A stretch of DNA of 25,243 nucleotides from JAQVEB01 sp028698105. GTDB lineage: Bacteria; Bacteroidota; Bacteroidia; Bacteroidales; Dysgonomonadaceae. Shown here one piece after another: positions 8,412-15,195 of this stretch; position 1 is the stretch's first letter; every line of letters starts with the position of its first letter. A model generated the notes under the pieces. That model searched no databases. It saw only the letters and a program-made list of their open reading frames with translations, and was not told the origin of the DNA. Where the stretch lies: NCBI GenBank assembly GCA_964293155.1, contig CAXYYA010000046.1:1-25243 (forward strand). Direction: 5' to 3'. Position numbers and translations under genes: made by a program.

Positions 8412-9335
8412 ATGGCATATATTGATTACTACAAAGTTCTGGACGTTACTAAAAACGCATCGCAGGACGATATAAAAAAAGCCTACCGGAAACTGGCGCG
8501 CAAAATGCACCCCGACCTGAATCCCAACGATAAGGACGCGCACCGCAAGTTTCAGGAAATAAACGAGGCGAACGAAGTGCTGAGCGATCCCGAAAAACGT
8601 GCGAAGTACGACAAATACGGCGAAAACTGGAAGCACGGCGAAGAATACGAAAAAGCGCAACAACAATATCAACAGCAGCAGCAATGGGCAAACCGGCAAG
8701 GCGGACAAACGTTTTACACCGAAGGTGATTTTTCCGATGCCGATTTTTCCGACTTTTTTCATTCCATGTTCGGCAGCGGTTTTTCGCAGCGCACGCACGG
8801 TGGGCGCTCGTCGCGTAAATATAAGGGCGGCGATTATCAGGCTGAATTGCAGCTTACGCTTCGTCAGGCGGCACAAACGCACAAACAAGAGCTCACGCTC
8901 GACGGGAAAAACATCCGCATAACTATTCCTGCCGGTGTGGCAGACGGGCAGAAGATCAAACTTTCGGGTTATGGTCAGCCGGGTGTCAACGGCGGGCCAA
9001 AAGGCGACCTGTACATCACTTTTACGATAAAAGACGATCCGCAATTCAAACGATTGGGCGATGACTTATATACCGATGCTGCCGTGGATATTTACACGCT
9101 GGTGCTTGGCGGAGAAATATCGGTAAACACGCTCGATGGCCAGGTGAAAATGAAACTGAAACCCGGTACGCAACCCGATGCAAAACTTCGCCTGAAGGGC
9201 AAAGGATTTCCCGTGTATAAAAAAGACGGCCAATTCGGCGATCTGTACGTAACGCTGAAGATGCATATTCCGCAAAACCTTTCTGAGAAAGAGAAAGAAT
9301 TATTTACCGAACTGTCAAAAATCAGAAGATCATGA
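8412..9335 (+). CDS. cbpA: DnaJ-domain co-chaperone, CbpA type
   Basis: A 307-residue type II Hsp40. The J domain fills residues 1-70, with the HPD motif at H33-D35 that stimulates DnaK ATPase. A linker rich in Q, G, F and S (about 75-140) follows, then two DnaJ C-terminal substrate-binding beta domains (from about 145, with GQKIKLSGYGQPG). The four CxxCxGxG zinc repeats of DnaJ itself are absent, which separates it from DnaJ and places it with CbpA/DnaJ2. The stop overlaps the start of the next gene (ATGA), and that gene is a CbpM-like modulator, which supports the assignment. E. coli CbpA also binds DNA; whether this one does cannot be seen. Confidence 0.92.
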   Translation: MAYIDYYKVLDVTKNASQDDIKKAYRKLARKMHPDLNPNDKDAHRKFQEINEANEVLSDPEKRAKYDKYGENWKHGEEYEKAQQQYQQQQQWANRQGGQTFYTEGDFSDADFSDFFHSMFGSGFSQRTHGGRSSRKYKGGDYQAELQLTLRQAAQTHKQELTLDGKNIRITIPAGVADGQKIKLSGYGQPGVNGGPKGDLYITFTIKDDPQFKRLGDDLYTDAAVDIYTLVLGGEISVNTLDGQVKMKLKPGTQPDAKLRLKGKGFPVYKKDGQFGDLYVTLKMHIPQNLSEKEKELFTELSKIRRS

Positions 9336-9625
9336 ACGAAAACAGAATATTGTACAGCGAATGCCTGCGCATTTACGAAGTGGAGGAGCGATTCATTGAT
9401 TCATTGGGCGAGTCCGGTTTAATCCAGATCGTTTCGCAGGACGATGAACGGTTTGTGGAATGCGATAATTTGTCGGAGTTGGAACAGTTTGTGCGCTGGT
9501 ACTATGATATGGACATCAATGTGGAAGGCATTGAAGCGCTGCATCACATGCTGAATCGGGTGAAATTGTTGCAGCAGGAGTTGGATGATTTACGCAATGA
9601 ATTGAATTTTTATAAAACGATATAA
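9332..9625 (+). CDS. cbpM: Chaperone modulator CbpM-like protein
   Basis: A 97-residue helical protein that overlaps cbpA by four bases (ATGA). Family members resemble MerR-type helix-turn-helix folds and bind the J domain of CbpA to inhibit it. Visible features are an acidic N-terminal half with a VEERFIDSLGESGLI segment and a C-terminal heptad-rich helix (LNRVKLLQQELDDLRNELN) likely to dimerise. The call rests on this pattern, the size and the tight coupling to cbpA. The sequence on its own is less decisive than the context. Confidence 0.8.
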   Translation: MNENRILYSECLRIYEVEERFIDSLGESGLIQIVSQDDERFVECDNLSELEQFVRWYYDMDINVEGIEALHHMLNRVKLLQQELDDLRNELNFYKTI

Positions 9626-9635
9626 TATTAGATAT

Positions 9636-9851
9636 ATGGAAGCAATAAAAATAGAAATATTGAATCCTAAAGCTCTTCAACTCATAGAAAGCATGCAGGA
9701 TTTGAATCTGATCAAAATTACCGAAGAACCCGCTTCAAAATTAAAATTGTATTTAAAGAAAATGCGGAAAAACAGTACTTCGGTTCCTGACTTGGATGAG
9801 ATCTCAAAGATGGTAGATGAAGTAAGAGCAGAGAGGAATGCGAAAAAATAA
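9636..9851 (+). CDS. Probable antitoxin of the PIN-toxin pair
   Basis: A 71-residue protein that begins 10 bases after cbpM and overlaps the PIN toxin by 14 bases. The N-terminal part (EAIKIEILNPKALQLIESMQ) resembles small antitoxins found beside COG1569-type PIN toxins. The rest is lysine-rich and probably flexible, as expected of the toxin-binding tail. No DNA-binding fold can be named with certainty. The two genes look more AT-rich than cbpA and recN on either side, which suggests acquisition into an older operon. Confidence 0.75.
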   Translation: MEAIKIEILNPKALQLIESMQDLNLIKITEEPASKLKLYLKKMRKNSTSVPDLDEISKMVDEVRAERNAKK

Positions 9852-10257
9852 ACAATATAGAGTAATTATTGATACAAATATTTGGATCAGTTTTCTTATT
9901 TCAAATCAATTTGAAATTCTTGATAAATTGTTTGTCAATAACAATTTTATTTTGCTTTTTAGCGCCGAACTAATTGATGAACTGGGGGCTACAATTCAGA
10001 AACCGAAATTGAGAAAATATTTCCGTGAAGAGCAAGCGTTGGAAGATATCTTATCTGTTTTCGATGCCTACATTGATTTTGTAGATGTGAAAAGCAGAAT
10101 AAATGTATGTCGCGATTTCAACGATAATTTCCTATTGTCACTTGCGAAAGATGGAAAAGCCGATTTTTTGCTGACGGGAGATAAAGATCTATTGGAGTTG
10201 AATCCTTTTGAAAAAACGCAAATTATTACCATTGCAGAATTCATAGAAAAACAGTAA
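9838..10257 (+). CDS. PIN-domain ribonuclease toxin (COG1569 type)
   Basis: A 139-residue PIN-fold protein, a likely metal-dependent RNase toxin. Family acidic residues are present: D12 in DTNIW, a glutamate in the SAELIDEL helix (E44 or E48), D96 in CRDFNDNFLLSLA, and D115/D117 in TGDKDLL. The active site therefore looks complete. A purine-rich GAGAGG stretch lies just before the ATG. It overlaps the antitoxin by 14 bases and ends six bases before recN, so toxin and recN probably share transcripts. The RNA target cannot be predicted. Confidence 0.87.
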   Translation: MRKNKQYRVIIDTNIWISFLISNQFEILDKLFVNNNFILLFSAELIDELGATIQKPKLRKYFREEQALEDILSVFDAYIDFVDVKSRINVCRDFNDNFLLSLAKDGKADFLLTGDKDLLELNPFEKTQIITIAEFIEKQ

Positions 10258-10263
10258 TTAAAA

Positions 10264-11979
10264 ATGCTCAAATCGCTCGCGATAGAAAATTACGCCCTTA
10301 TTGACTCGTTGAATATTGATTTTACCGCGGGTTTTTCCGTTATCACGGGAGAAACCGGCGCCGGAAAATCCATTATCCTGGGTGCGCTTTCGCTTATCTT
10401 AGGACAGCGCGCCGATGCGAAGCATATCAAGCAAAACGAGACGAAATGCACGATAGAAGGGGTGTTCGACATTTCGAAATACGACCTTAAACCGCTTTTC
10501 AGCGAAAAAGACTGGGAGTATGACGATGCGGAGTGTATTTTGCGTCGCGAAATTTGGGCGAACGGAAAATCGCGCGCGTTCGTGAACGATTCACCCGTGT
10601 ATCTCAACGATCTCAAGACATTGGGTGACCAATTGATAGACGTTCATTCCCAACATCAAAACCTGGCGCTGAACGACGATATGTTCCAACTTCTGGTGGT
10701 GGACTTGCTGGCAAAAACCAAATCGCTTCGCGAGGAATTCACTGTGGCGTTTGCTGAATTCAAATCGGCGGAAAAAGAATACGGATCGTTGCAGGAATCC
10801 GTGAGGAGGAATAAGGAGGAAGAAGATTACGTGCGCTTTCAGTTTACCGCGTTAAACGACGCAAAACTTCAACCGACGGAGCAGGACGAGTTGGAAACGG
10901 AACTGGACGAACTTACGCATGCCGAAGAAATAAAATCGGGTTTGTTTGCCATTGCAAATTTGCTTTCGGGCGAGGGCCAAAACGTGGAAAGTCTGTTGAA
11001 AGCTGCGCTTGAAAAAGCGCACGGCGTGCAGGGCGTTTTTTCGAGAGCCGGAGAATTGAGTTCCCGTATCGAATCGGCGTATATCGAACTAAAAGATGTG
11101 CGAAGCGAAGCGGAGCGCCTCTTTGAAGAAATTGAATTCAATCCGGATCGGCAGCAAATCGTTGAAGACCGGTTGAGTTTAATATATGATTTGCAGAAAA
11201 AACATTCGGTTGAAACAATACAGCAACTACTTGATTTGCAGCAAGATTTTGCCGCGAAACTGGAAAACATGGATTCGTTGGACGAAAAAATAGCCCTGGC
11301 AGAAAAAAACCTTGCTATAAAACAGGAAAAAATGGTTGCAAAAGCGCAGGAACTGAGTGAAAAAAGACAATCGGCCACTCCCGCTATCGAAAAAGAATTG
11401 ACCGAAAAACTGACGTATCTGGGAATGCCTAATGCACGTTTCAGTTGCCGGTTCCGGCAAAAAACACATCCCGATGAAACCGGCCTGGACAACGTTCAGT
11501 TTCTTTTTTCGGCCAACAAAAATGTGGAAATGCAACCCGTCTCACAAATCGCCTCCGGCGGAGAGATTTCGCGCCTGATGCTCTGCATCAAAGCCATGAT
11601 TGCCGGTGCGGCGGCGCTTCCAACCATCATCTTCGATGAAATTGATACGGGCACATCGGGCGAAATTGCCGATAAAATGGGGCGGATCATGCACGATATG
11701 AGCCGCGATATGCAGGTTATTGCCATAACGCACCTGCCGCAAATCGCCTCCAAAGGCGATACGCATTACATTGTTTACAAACAGGATAGCGAAGATTCCA
11801 CGCAAACGTTTATGAGCCAGCTCTCGGAGAAAGAACGCGTTGCCGAAATCGCCCGCATGCTCAGCGGTGCGGAAACAACGGCGCAGGCTGTTGAGAACGC
11901 GAAGGTGATGTTAGCCCCCTCCGGCTACCCCAAAGGGGGAGAGGTGGTTGCGAATTCAGTCACGACAAAAAACAAATAA
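10264..11979 (+). CDS. recN: DNA repair protein RecN
   Basis: A 571-residue SMC-like ATPase that acts in double-strand break repair. The Walker A motif GETGAGKS is at 29-36. Long coiled-coil arms fill about 150-380. The ABC signature SGGEISR is at 431-437, and Walker B IIFDEID ends at D461, followed by a RecN-typical GTSGEIADKMG and an ITHLPQIAS switch. The family core ends near residue 550 (AQAVENAKVML). The last 21 codons lie in a 110-bp repeat element that starts at 11913, so the tail APSGYPKGGE and beyond is repeat-derived. No promoter fits in the 6-base gap from the PIN toxin. Confidence 0.95.
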   Translation: MLKSLAIENYALIDSLNIDFTAGFSVITGETGAGKSIILGALSLILGQRADAKHIKQNETKCTIEGVFDISKYDLKPLFSEKDWEYDDAECILRREIWANGKSRAFVNDSPVYLNDLKTLGDQLIDVHSQHQNLALNDDMFQLLVVDLLAKTKSLREEFTVAFAEFKSAEKEYGSLQESVRRNKEEEDYVRFQFTALNDAKLQPTEQDELETELDELTHAEEIKSGLFAIANLLSGEGQNVESLLKAALEKAHGVQGVFSRAGELSSRIESAYIELKDVRSEAERLFEEIEFNPDRQQIVEDRLSLIYDLQKKHSVETIQQLLDLQQDFAAKLENMDSLDEKIALAEKNLAIKQEKMVAKAQELSEKRQSATPAIEKELTEKLTYLGMPNARFSCRFRQKTHPDETGLDNVQFLFSANKNVEMQPVSQIASGGEISRLMLCIKAMIAGAAALPTIIFDEIDTGTSGEIADKMGRIMHDMSRDMQVIAITHLPQIASKGDTHYIVYKQDSEDSTQTFMSQLSEKERVAEIARMLSGAETTAQAVENAKVMLAPSGYPKGGEVVANSVTTKNK

Positions 11980-12022
11980 CAATAAAATCTTAAGCCTCCC
12001 CTTCGTGGAGGTTGGAGGAGCC
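11913..12022. repeat. REPIN-like 110-bp repeat, copy 1 (recN end to rlmB start)
   Basis: The left arm 11913-11941 (AGCCCCCTCCGGCT, then ACCCC/AAA/GGGGG) and the right arm 11993-12022 (AGCCTCCCC... GGAGGTTGGAGGAGCC) are inverted relative to each other around a 51-nt middle. Each arm can itself fold as a short GC hairpin. The same two arms, with the same 51-nt spacing, recur at 12757-12866; I count 28 of 29 matches in the left arm and 26 of 30 in the right. This fits a REP doublet (REPIN) moved by a RAYT transposase elsewhere. The middle parts share little visible identity. Confidence 0.8.
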
Positions 12023-12023
12023 A

Positions 12024-12755
12024 ATGAAAGAAAAGGAAATGATCTTCGGCATTCGTGCCGTGATAGAAGCGGTGGAAGCCGGAAAAGATATTGATAAAGT
12101 GATGGTTAAGCGGGAGCTTTCCGGCGAGTTGTTCAGAGAACTGCAGGATGTGCTGCGCCGCTACGAAATCCCGATGCAAAAAGTTCCGGTGGAACGCATT
12201 GACCGCATTACGCGGAAAAACCACCAGGGTGTTATCGCTTTCACATCGGCGGTAACGTACCAGAAATTGGAACAGATCGTGCCGTTTTTGTACGAACAAG
12301 GCAAAAATCCGTTTATCCTCGTGCTGGATGGTATTACCGATGTGCGCAACTTCGGAGCCATTGCCCGCACATGCGAAGTGGCCGGCGTTGATGCCATTGT
12401 GATCCCCTCGCGCGGCAGCGTATCGGTGAACGCCGATGCCATAAAAACTTCCGCCGGAGCGTTGCACACGCTGCCTGTTTGTCGAGAGAACAGCTTGAAA
12501 GAGGCCATTGTTTTTCTTAAAAACAGCGGTATAAAAGTTGTGGCCGCGAGCGAAAAAGCCGCGCATAATTATACGGAAACCGACCTGAAGGATCCCGTTG
12601 CTATCGTTATGGGTTCCGAAGATGAAGGCGTATCCACCGATATCCTTCGCATTTGCGATGAGTTGGTGCGCATCCCGCAGTTTGGCAGTATTCAGTCGTT
12701 GAACGTTTCCGTCGCCGCAGGCGTTATGATATATGAAGTGATAAGGCAACGATAA
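12024..12755 (+). CDS. rlmB: 23S rRNA (guanosine-2'-O)-methyltransferase RlmB, SpoU family
   Basis: A 243-residue SPOUT methyltransferase expected to methylate G2251 of 23S rRNA using S-adenosylmethionine. The N-terminal substrate-binding domain covers about 1-80 (IFGIRAVIEA, KNHQGVIAF). The knotted catalytic domain holds motif 1 at 101-121 (LDGITDVRNFGAIARTCEVAG, with N109 and R115), motif 2 at 194-203 (IVMGSEDEGV) and motif 3 at 217-238 (IPQFGSIQSLNVSVA). The ATG at 12024 was chosen over a TTG at 12012, because the ATG follows a GGAGGAG Shine-Dalgarno that belongs to the right arm of a repeat. The gene is bracketed by two copies of that repeat. RlmB is preferred over the related TrmH/TrmL by length and the substrate-binding domain. 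Confidence 0.9.
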   Translation: MKEKEMIFGIRAVIEAVEAGKDIDKVMVKRELSGELFRELQDVLRRYEIPMQKVPVERIDRITRKNHQGVIAFTSAVTYQKLEQIVPFLYEQGKNPFILVLDGITDVRNFGAIARTCEVAGVDAIVIPSRGSVSVNADAIKTSAGALHTLPVCRENSLKEAIVFLKNSGIKVVAASEKAAHNYTETDLKDPVAIVMGSEDEGVSTDILRICDELVRIPQFGSIQSLNVSVAAGVMIYEVIRQR

Positions 12756-12756
12756 A

Positions 12757-12866
12757 AGCCCCCTCCGGCTCCCCCAAAGGGGGAGAATCGGATGTAGGGT
12801 ATTTGAAAGCGTAGAAAAATAATCACAGCCCGTAATAGCCTCCCCTTTGGGGAGGTTGGAGGGGCT
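12757..12866. repeat. REPIN-like 110-bp repeat, copy 2 (rlmB to ridA)
   Basis: The left arm 12757-12785 contains the perfect hairpin CTCCCCC/AAA/GGGGGAG. The right arm 12837-12866 contains CCTCCCC/TTT/GGGGAGG. The arms are inverted and 51 nt apart, exactly as in the copy at 11913-12022. It begins one base after the rlmB stop and ends 13 bases before the ridA ATG. The hairpins could influence transcript ends between these genes, but no long T tract follows. Confidence 0.8.
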
Positions 12867-12879
12867 CAATCTAAAAAAT

Positions 12880-13257
12880 ATGAAAAAAGTAATTTCAACA
12901 AACATGGCGCCGGCAGCGATCGGGCCATACAGTCAGGCCATCGAAGCCAACGGAATGGTGTTTTTATCGGGACAATTGCCGATTGACTGCACCACGGGTA
13001 ACTTTGTGGCCGGTGACGTAAAAGAACAAACAACTCAATGTTTCGTCAACATCAAGGCAATCCTGTCGGAAGCCGGGCTCAATGTGGACAACATCGTAAA
13101 AACCACGGTTTTTTTATCGGATATGGATCATTTTGCCGAGATGAACGGGGTGTACGAAAAGCAATTTAGTAACGGATTTCCCGCTCGCTCGGCTTTTGCC
13201 GTGAAAACGCTGCCCAAAAACGCGTTAGTGGAAATTGAAGTAATCGCGATAAGGTAA
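12880..13257 (+). CDS. ridA: RidA family enamine/imine deaminase
   Basis: A 125-residue RidA (YjgF/YER057c/UK114) protein, which hydrolyses reactive 2-aminoacrylate and related enamines made by PLP enzymes. Family marks are AIGPYSQAI (Y17), LSGQLPID, the substrate carboxylate-binding R103 in PARSAF, and a closing LVEIEVIAI with E120. Length is standard and the protein would form a trimer in the cytoplasm. The ATG at 12880 was chosen; an upstream TTG at 12847 lies inside the repeat arm and would add 11 meaningless residues. Confidence 0.94.
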   Translation: MKKVISTNMAPAAIGPYSQAIEANGMVFLSGQLPIDCTTGNFVAGDVKEQTTQCFVNIKAILSEAGLNVDNIVKTTVFLSDMDHFAEMNGVYEKQFSNGFPARSAFAVKTLPKNALVEIEVIAIR

Positions 13258-13267
13258 TTTGCTACGC

Positions 13268-13446
13268 GTTATTCAATGGATATTCGGCTTTGCCGTAATT
13301 GAATAGATATTCGCTTCGCGTTATTCGTTGCGGCGTTGAGCCGTTCAACTATGCAACGAATAACCATTGAATAACAACCGAATAACAACCGAATAACAAC
13401 CGAATAACCATTGAATTACAACTGAATAACAATCGAAACCCCATTG
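13268..13446. repeat. 11-bp tandem array with inverted partner segments before yccF
   Basis: Eight 11-bp units run from 13359 to 13446, mostly AATAACAACCG or AATAACCATTG, with later units degenerate. The ATG of yccF follows at 13451. Upstream, GTTATTCAATGG (13268-13279) is the exact reverse complement of 13364-13375, and TTATTCGTTG (13321-13330) is the reverse complement of CAACGAATAA (13354-13363). Small GC hairpins such as CGGC/TTT/GCCG lie between. Apart from this the ridA-yccF gap holds no gene. Confidence 0.8.
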
Positions 13447-13450
13447 AATT

Positions 13451-13831
13451 ATGAGTACATTAGGAAATATTATCTGGATCGTATTCGGCGGATTTGTATC
13501 GGCTGTGGAATACGTCATTGCCAGTATCGGATTGATGATCACCATTATCGGCATTCCTTTCGGGTTGCAATCGCTGAAACTGGCCGAACTGGAACTGTTC
13601 CCTTTCGGCAAAAAAGTAGTGCGTAGCGAAACTTCATCGGGTTGCTTATCCACTGTTATGAACATTATCTGGTTCTTTATCGGTGGTTTACCGATCGCGT
13701 TAACACACTTGCTGTTCGGCGTGCTGTTTTACATCACTATTATCGGCATCCCGTTCGGAAACCAGCATTTTAAATTGATGAAACTGGCTTTTGTGCCGTT
13801 TGGAAGAAAAGTGGTGAGCAAAAACGGATAG
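13451..13831 (+). CDS. yccF: YccF domain-containing inner-membrane protein
   Basis: A 126-residue polytopic membrane protein. It carries two copies of the YccF motif, one in each half: NIIWIVFGG ... TIIGIPFGLQSLKLA.L.PFGKKV (about 6-57) and NIIWFFIGG ... TIIGIPFGNQHFKLMKLAFVPFGRKV (about 71-122). This internal duplication is typical of the family, which has no established function. The ATG comes directly after a tandem-repeat array, and no Shine-Dalgarno is evident. A terminator follows, and the next gene is convergent. Confidence 0.92.
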   Translation: MSTLGNIIWIVFGGFVSAVEYVIASIGLMITIIGIPFGLQSLKLAELELFPFGKKVVRSETSSGCLSTVMNIIWFFIGGLPIALTHLLFGVLFYITIIGIPFGNQHFKLMKLAFVPFGRKVVSKNG

Positions 13832-13896
13832 TCTTGCGTGCGGAAAGGATTGTGAAAATACCGTTCATATCCTTGCGACAGGCGTTTTACAACTAG

Positions 13897-13936
13897 AGTA
13901 GCAGTTGCTTCAAAAGCAGCAGCTACTTATTTTTTT
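13897..13936 (+). terminator. Terminator between yccF and the convergent tatC
   Basis: AGTAGC (13897-13902) pairs with GCTACT (13922-13927), with a further TGCT/AGCA inner pairing around a 3-nt internal mismatch. TTATTTTTTT follows. The T tract is on the plus strand, so it serves yccF. Confidence 0.7.
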
Positions 13937-13960
13937 CCGGGATCAGGAAACAAAAGGCGA

Positions 13961-14791
13961 TTATTCAAACACCGCGGGCAGATTATCCTCTTCTTCGGGT
14001 TCTTCCGGCGGGTCTTTTTTTACCACCAGCGCGCTCAGTTCCCAAAGCATGTAAAGGGGTATGGTTACTACGAAAAGCGAGAACGGATCACCGGAAGGCG
14101 TGATTAACGCAGCGGCAAGCAACGCGCCCACTACGGCATGTTTGCGGTATTTGCGGAAGAAAGAACGGTAGAGCAGACCGAGATTGGACAGAAGCCAACA
14201 TACCAGCGGCAGCTCGAAAACAATGCCCATGATAAGGATCAGGGTATAGAAATTACTCATGTAGGAATCGAGCGAGATGGTGTTTTTTATGGCGTCGCTC
14301 AACTCGAAAGTGATCAAAAAACGGAATATCAGTGGGAAAACGATAAAATAGCCCACCAAACACCCGATAACGAACATCACGCCACCAAACGCGAATGCCA
14401 TTTTCACGCCTTTGGCTTCGTTTTCATAAAGCGCGGGGCTAATGAAACGCCAAATCTCATAGATGAGATAGGGAATGGCCAGCAAAACGGCAAAAGCGAA
14501 AGAGGTGGAAATATAGGTCATGAACTGCGTTGTCATGTTGATATTCAATAGATCAACATCGAAGGCATCGGCAGAGAAGTCGGGCAGGAAAGGAAATATT
14601 TCGCCCGCTTTTTCAAAAAAACGATAAGTAATGAAATCCGAAGAACGGGGAGCCAGAATTACGGAATCGAAAATATAAGGGATCACAATAAAACCTGCCA
14701 CCGAAAGCACAATTAACGCGATAATAATGCGTATCAGCGTCCACCTGAATTCCTCCAGGTGATCCCAAAAAGACATTTCCTTCTCTGTCAT
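13961..14791 (-). CDS. tatC: Twin-arginine translocase subunit TatC
   Basis: A 276-residue inner-membrane receptor for twin-arginine signal peptides. Six membrane helices are visible. The cytoplasmic N-terminus carries FWDHLEEFRWTL (8-19) with the conserved glutamates. Also present are the MTTQFMTYI and IPYLIYEIWRFISPALYENE segments (86-125), E193 in FELPL (equivalent to the key E170 of E. coli) and TPSGDPFSL (231-239). The first periplasmic loop (about 45-85) is long, and the C-terminus ends in an acidic, proline-rich tail. It lies downstream of tatA on the same strand with an 88-nt gap that can fold. Confidence 0.95.
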   Translation of the reverse strand: MTEKEMSFWDHLEEFRWTLIRIIIALIVLSVAGFIVIPYIFDSVILAPRSSDFITYRFFEKAGEIFPFLPDFSADAFDVDLLNINMTTQFMTYISTSFAFAVLLAIPYLIYEIWRFISPALYENEAKGVKMAFAFGGVMFVIGCLVGYFIVFPLIFRFLITFELSDAIKNTISLDSYMSNFYTLILIMGIVFELPLVCWLLSNLGLLYRSFFRKYRKHAVVGALLAAALITPSGDPFSLFVVTIPLYMLWELSALVVKKDPPEEPEEEDNLPAVFE

Positions 14792-14808
14792 GTGAAAAAG
14801 CGTGCGTA

Positions 14809-14848
14809 GGCAAAAACAAAAAGCACGAGGCTAAAAAATGTTTTTGCC
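14809..14848 (-). promoter_or_regulatory. Inverted repeat in the tatA-tatC gap
   Basis: GGCAAAAACA (14809-14818) and TGTTTTTGCC (14839-14848) are a perfect 10-bp inverted pair in the 88-nt gap. In the tatA-to-tatC transcript an alternative pairing, CAAAAGC with GCTTTTTG, overlaps it, so the two are mutually exclusive. A role in setting the tatA:tatC ratio is inference. Confidence 0.4.
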
Positions 14849-14879
14849 CCGGGCGCTTTTGTTTTGGTTTATGTACTAA

Positions 14880-15086
14880 TTATTGGTTGTTGCTTTTGGC
14901 TTTGTTGTCGGAAGGATCGGCTTTGATATCGTCTTCAATATCGTTCAATCCTTTTTTAAAGCTGTTGATGCCTTTGCCCAACCCTTTCATAAATTCGGGT
15001 ATTTTTCTTCCGCCGAACAGGATAAGGATAACCAATACGATGATGGGTATTTCCCAGCCATTTAAGTTGATAAGTAACGGATTCAT
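14880..15086 (-). CDS. tatA: Twin-arginine translocase subunit TatA
   Basis: A 68-residue pore-forming Tat subunit. A short N-terminal membrane helix (about 11-24) is followed by the hinge and FGGRKIPE (24-31), then an amphipathic helix GLGKGINSFKKGLNDIEDD and a charged tail. Length and motif fit TatA rather than the longer TatB, and no tatB is present nearby. Bacteroidota commonly have only tatA and tatC. It has a good promoter upstream and probably shares a transcript with tatC. Confidence 0.93.
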   Translation of the reverse strand: MNPLLINLNGWEIPIIVLVILILFGGRKIPEFMKGLGKGINSFKKGLNDIEDDIKADPSDNKAKSNNQ

Positions 15087-15130
15087 AGGTCTATTGTTTT
15101 AAATTGTTTGTTTTTTACACTATAGGGTTA

Positions 15131-15157
15131 CAAAAATAGAATTAATTCCCGTTGCAA
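15131..15157 (-). promoter_or_regulatory. Promoter of the tatA-tatC operon
   Basis: Read on the minus strand, TATTTTTG (15131-15138) fits TAnnTTTG. A TTGC (15154-15157) lies 15 bases upstream and a TTGG 19 bases upstream (15158-15161). Either could serve as the -33 element. The start point would be about 30-40 bases before tatA. Confidence 0.55.
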
Positions 15158-15195
15158 CCAATAAAATTAAGATAAAGTTTTGAAAAATGACGCCT

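Noticed and set aside
8599..8922. Plus-strand ORF of 107 codons inside cbpA in another frame
   Set aside because: A frame shadow of the DnaJ-domain gene, with no motif.
11925..12905. Minus-strand ORF of 326 codons spanning rlmB and both repeats
   Set aside because: A shadow of rlmB extended by the GC-rich arms of the repeats; no family resemblance.
13359..13446. CRISPR array
   Set aside because: Units are contiguous 11-mers without spacers, and no cas gene is present.
13345..13665. Minus-strand ORF across the 11-bp array with repeated CYSVVIQWLFG-like residues
   Set aside because: The repeated peptide only reflects the DNA array, whose 11-bp unit is not a multiple of three; the rest is antisense to yccF.
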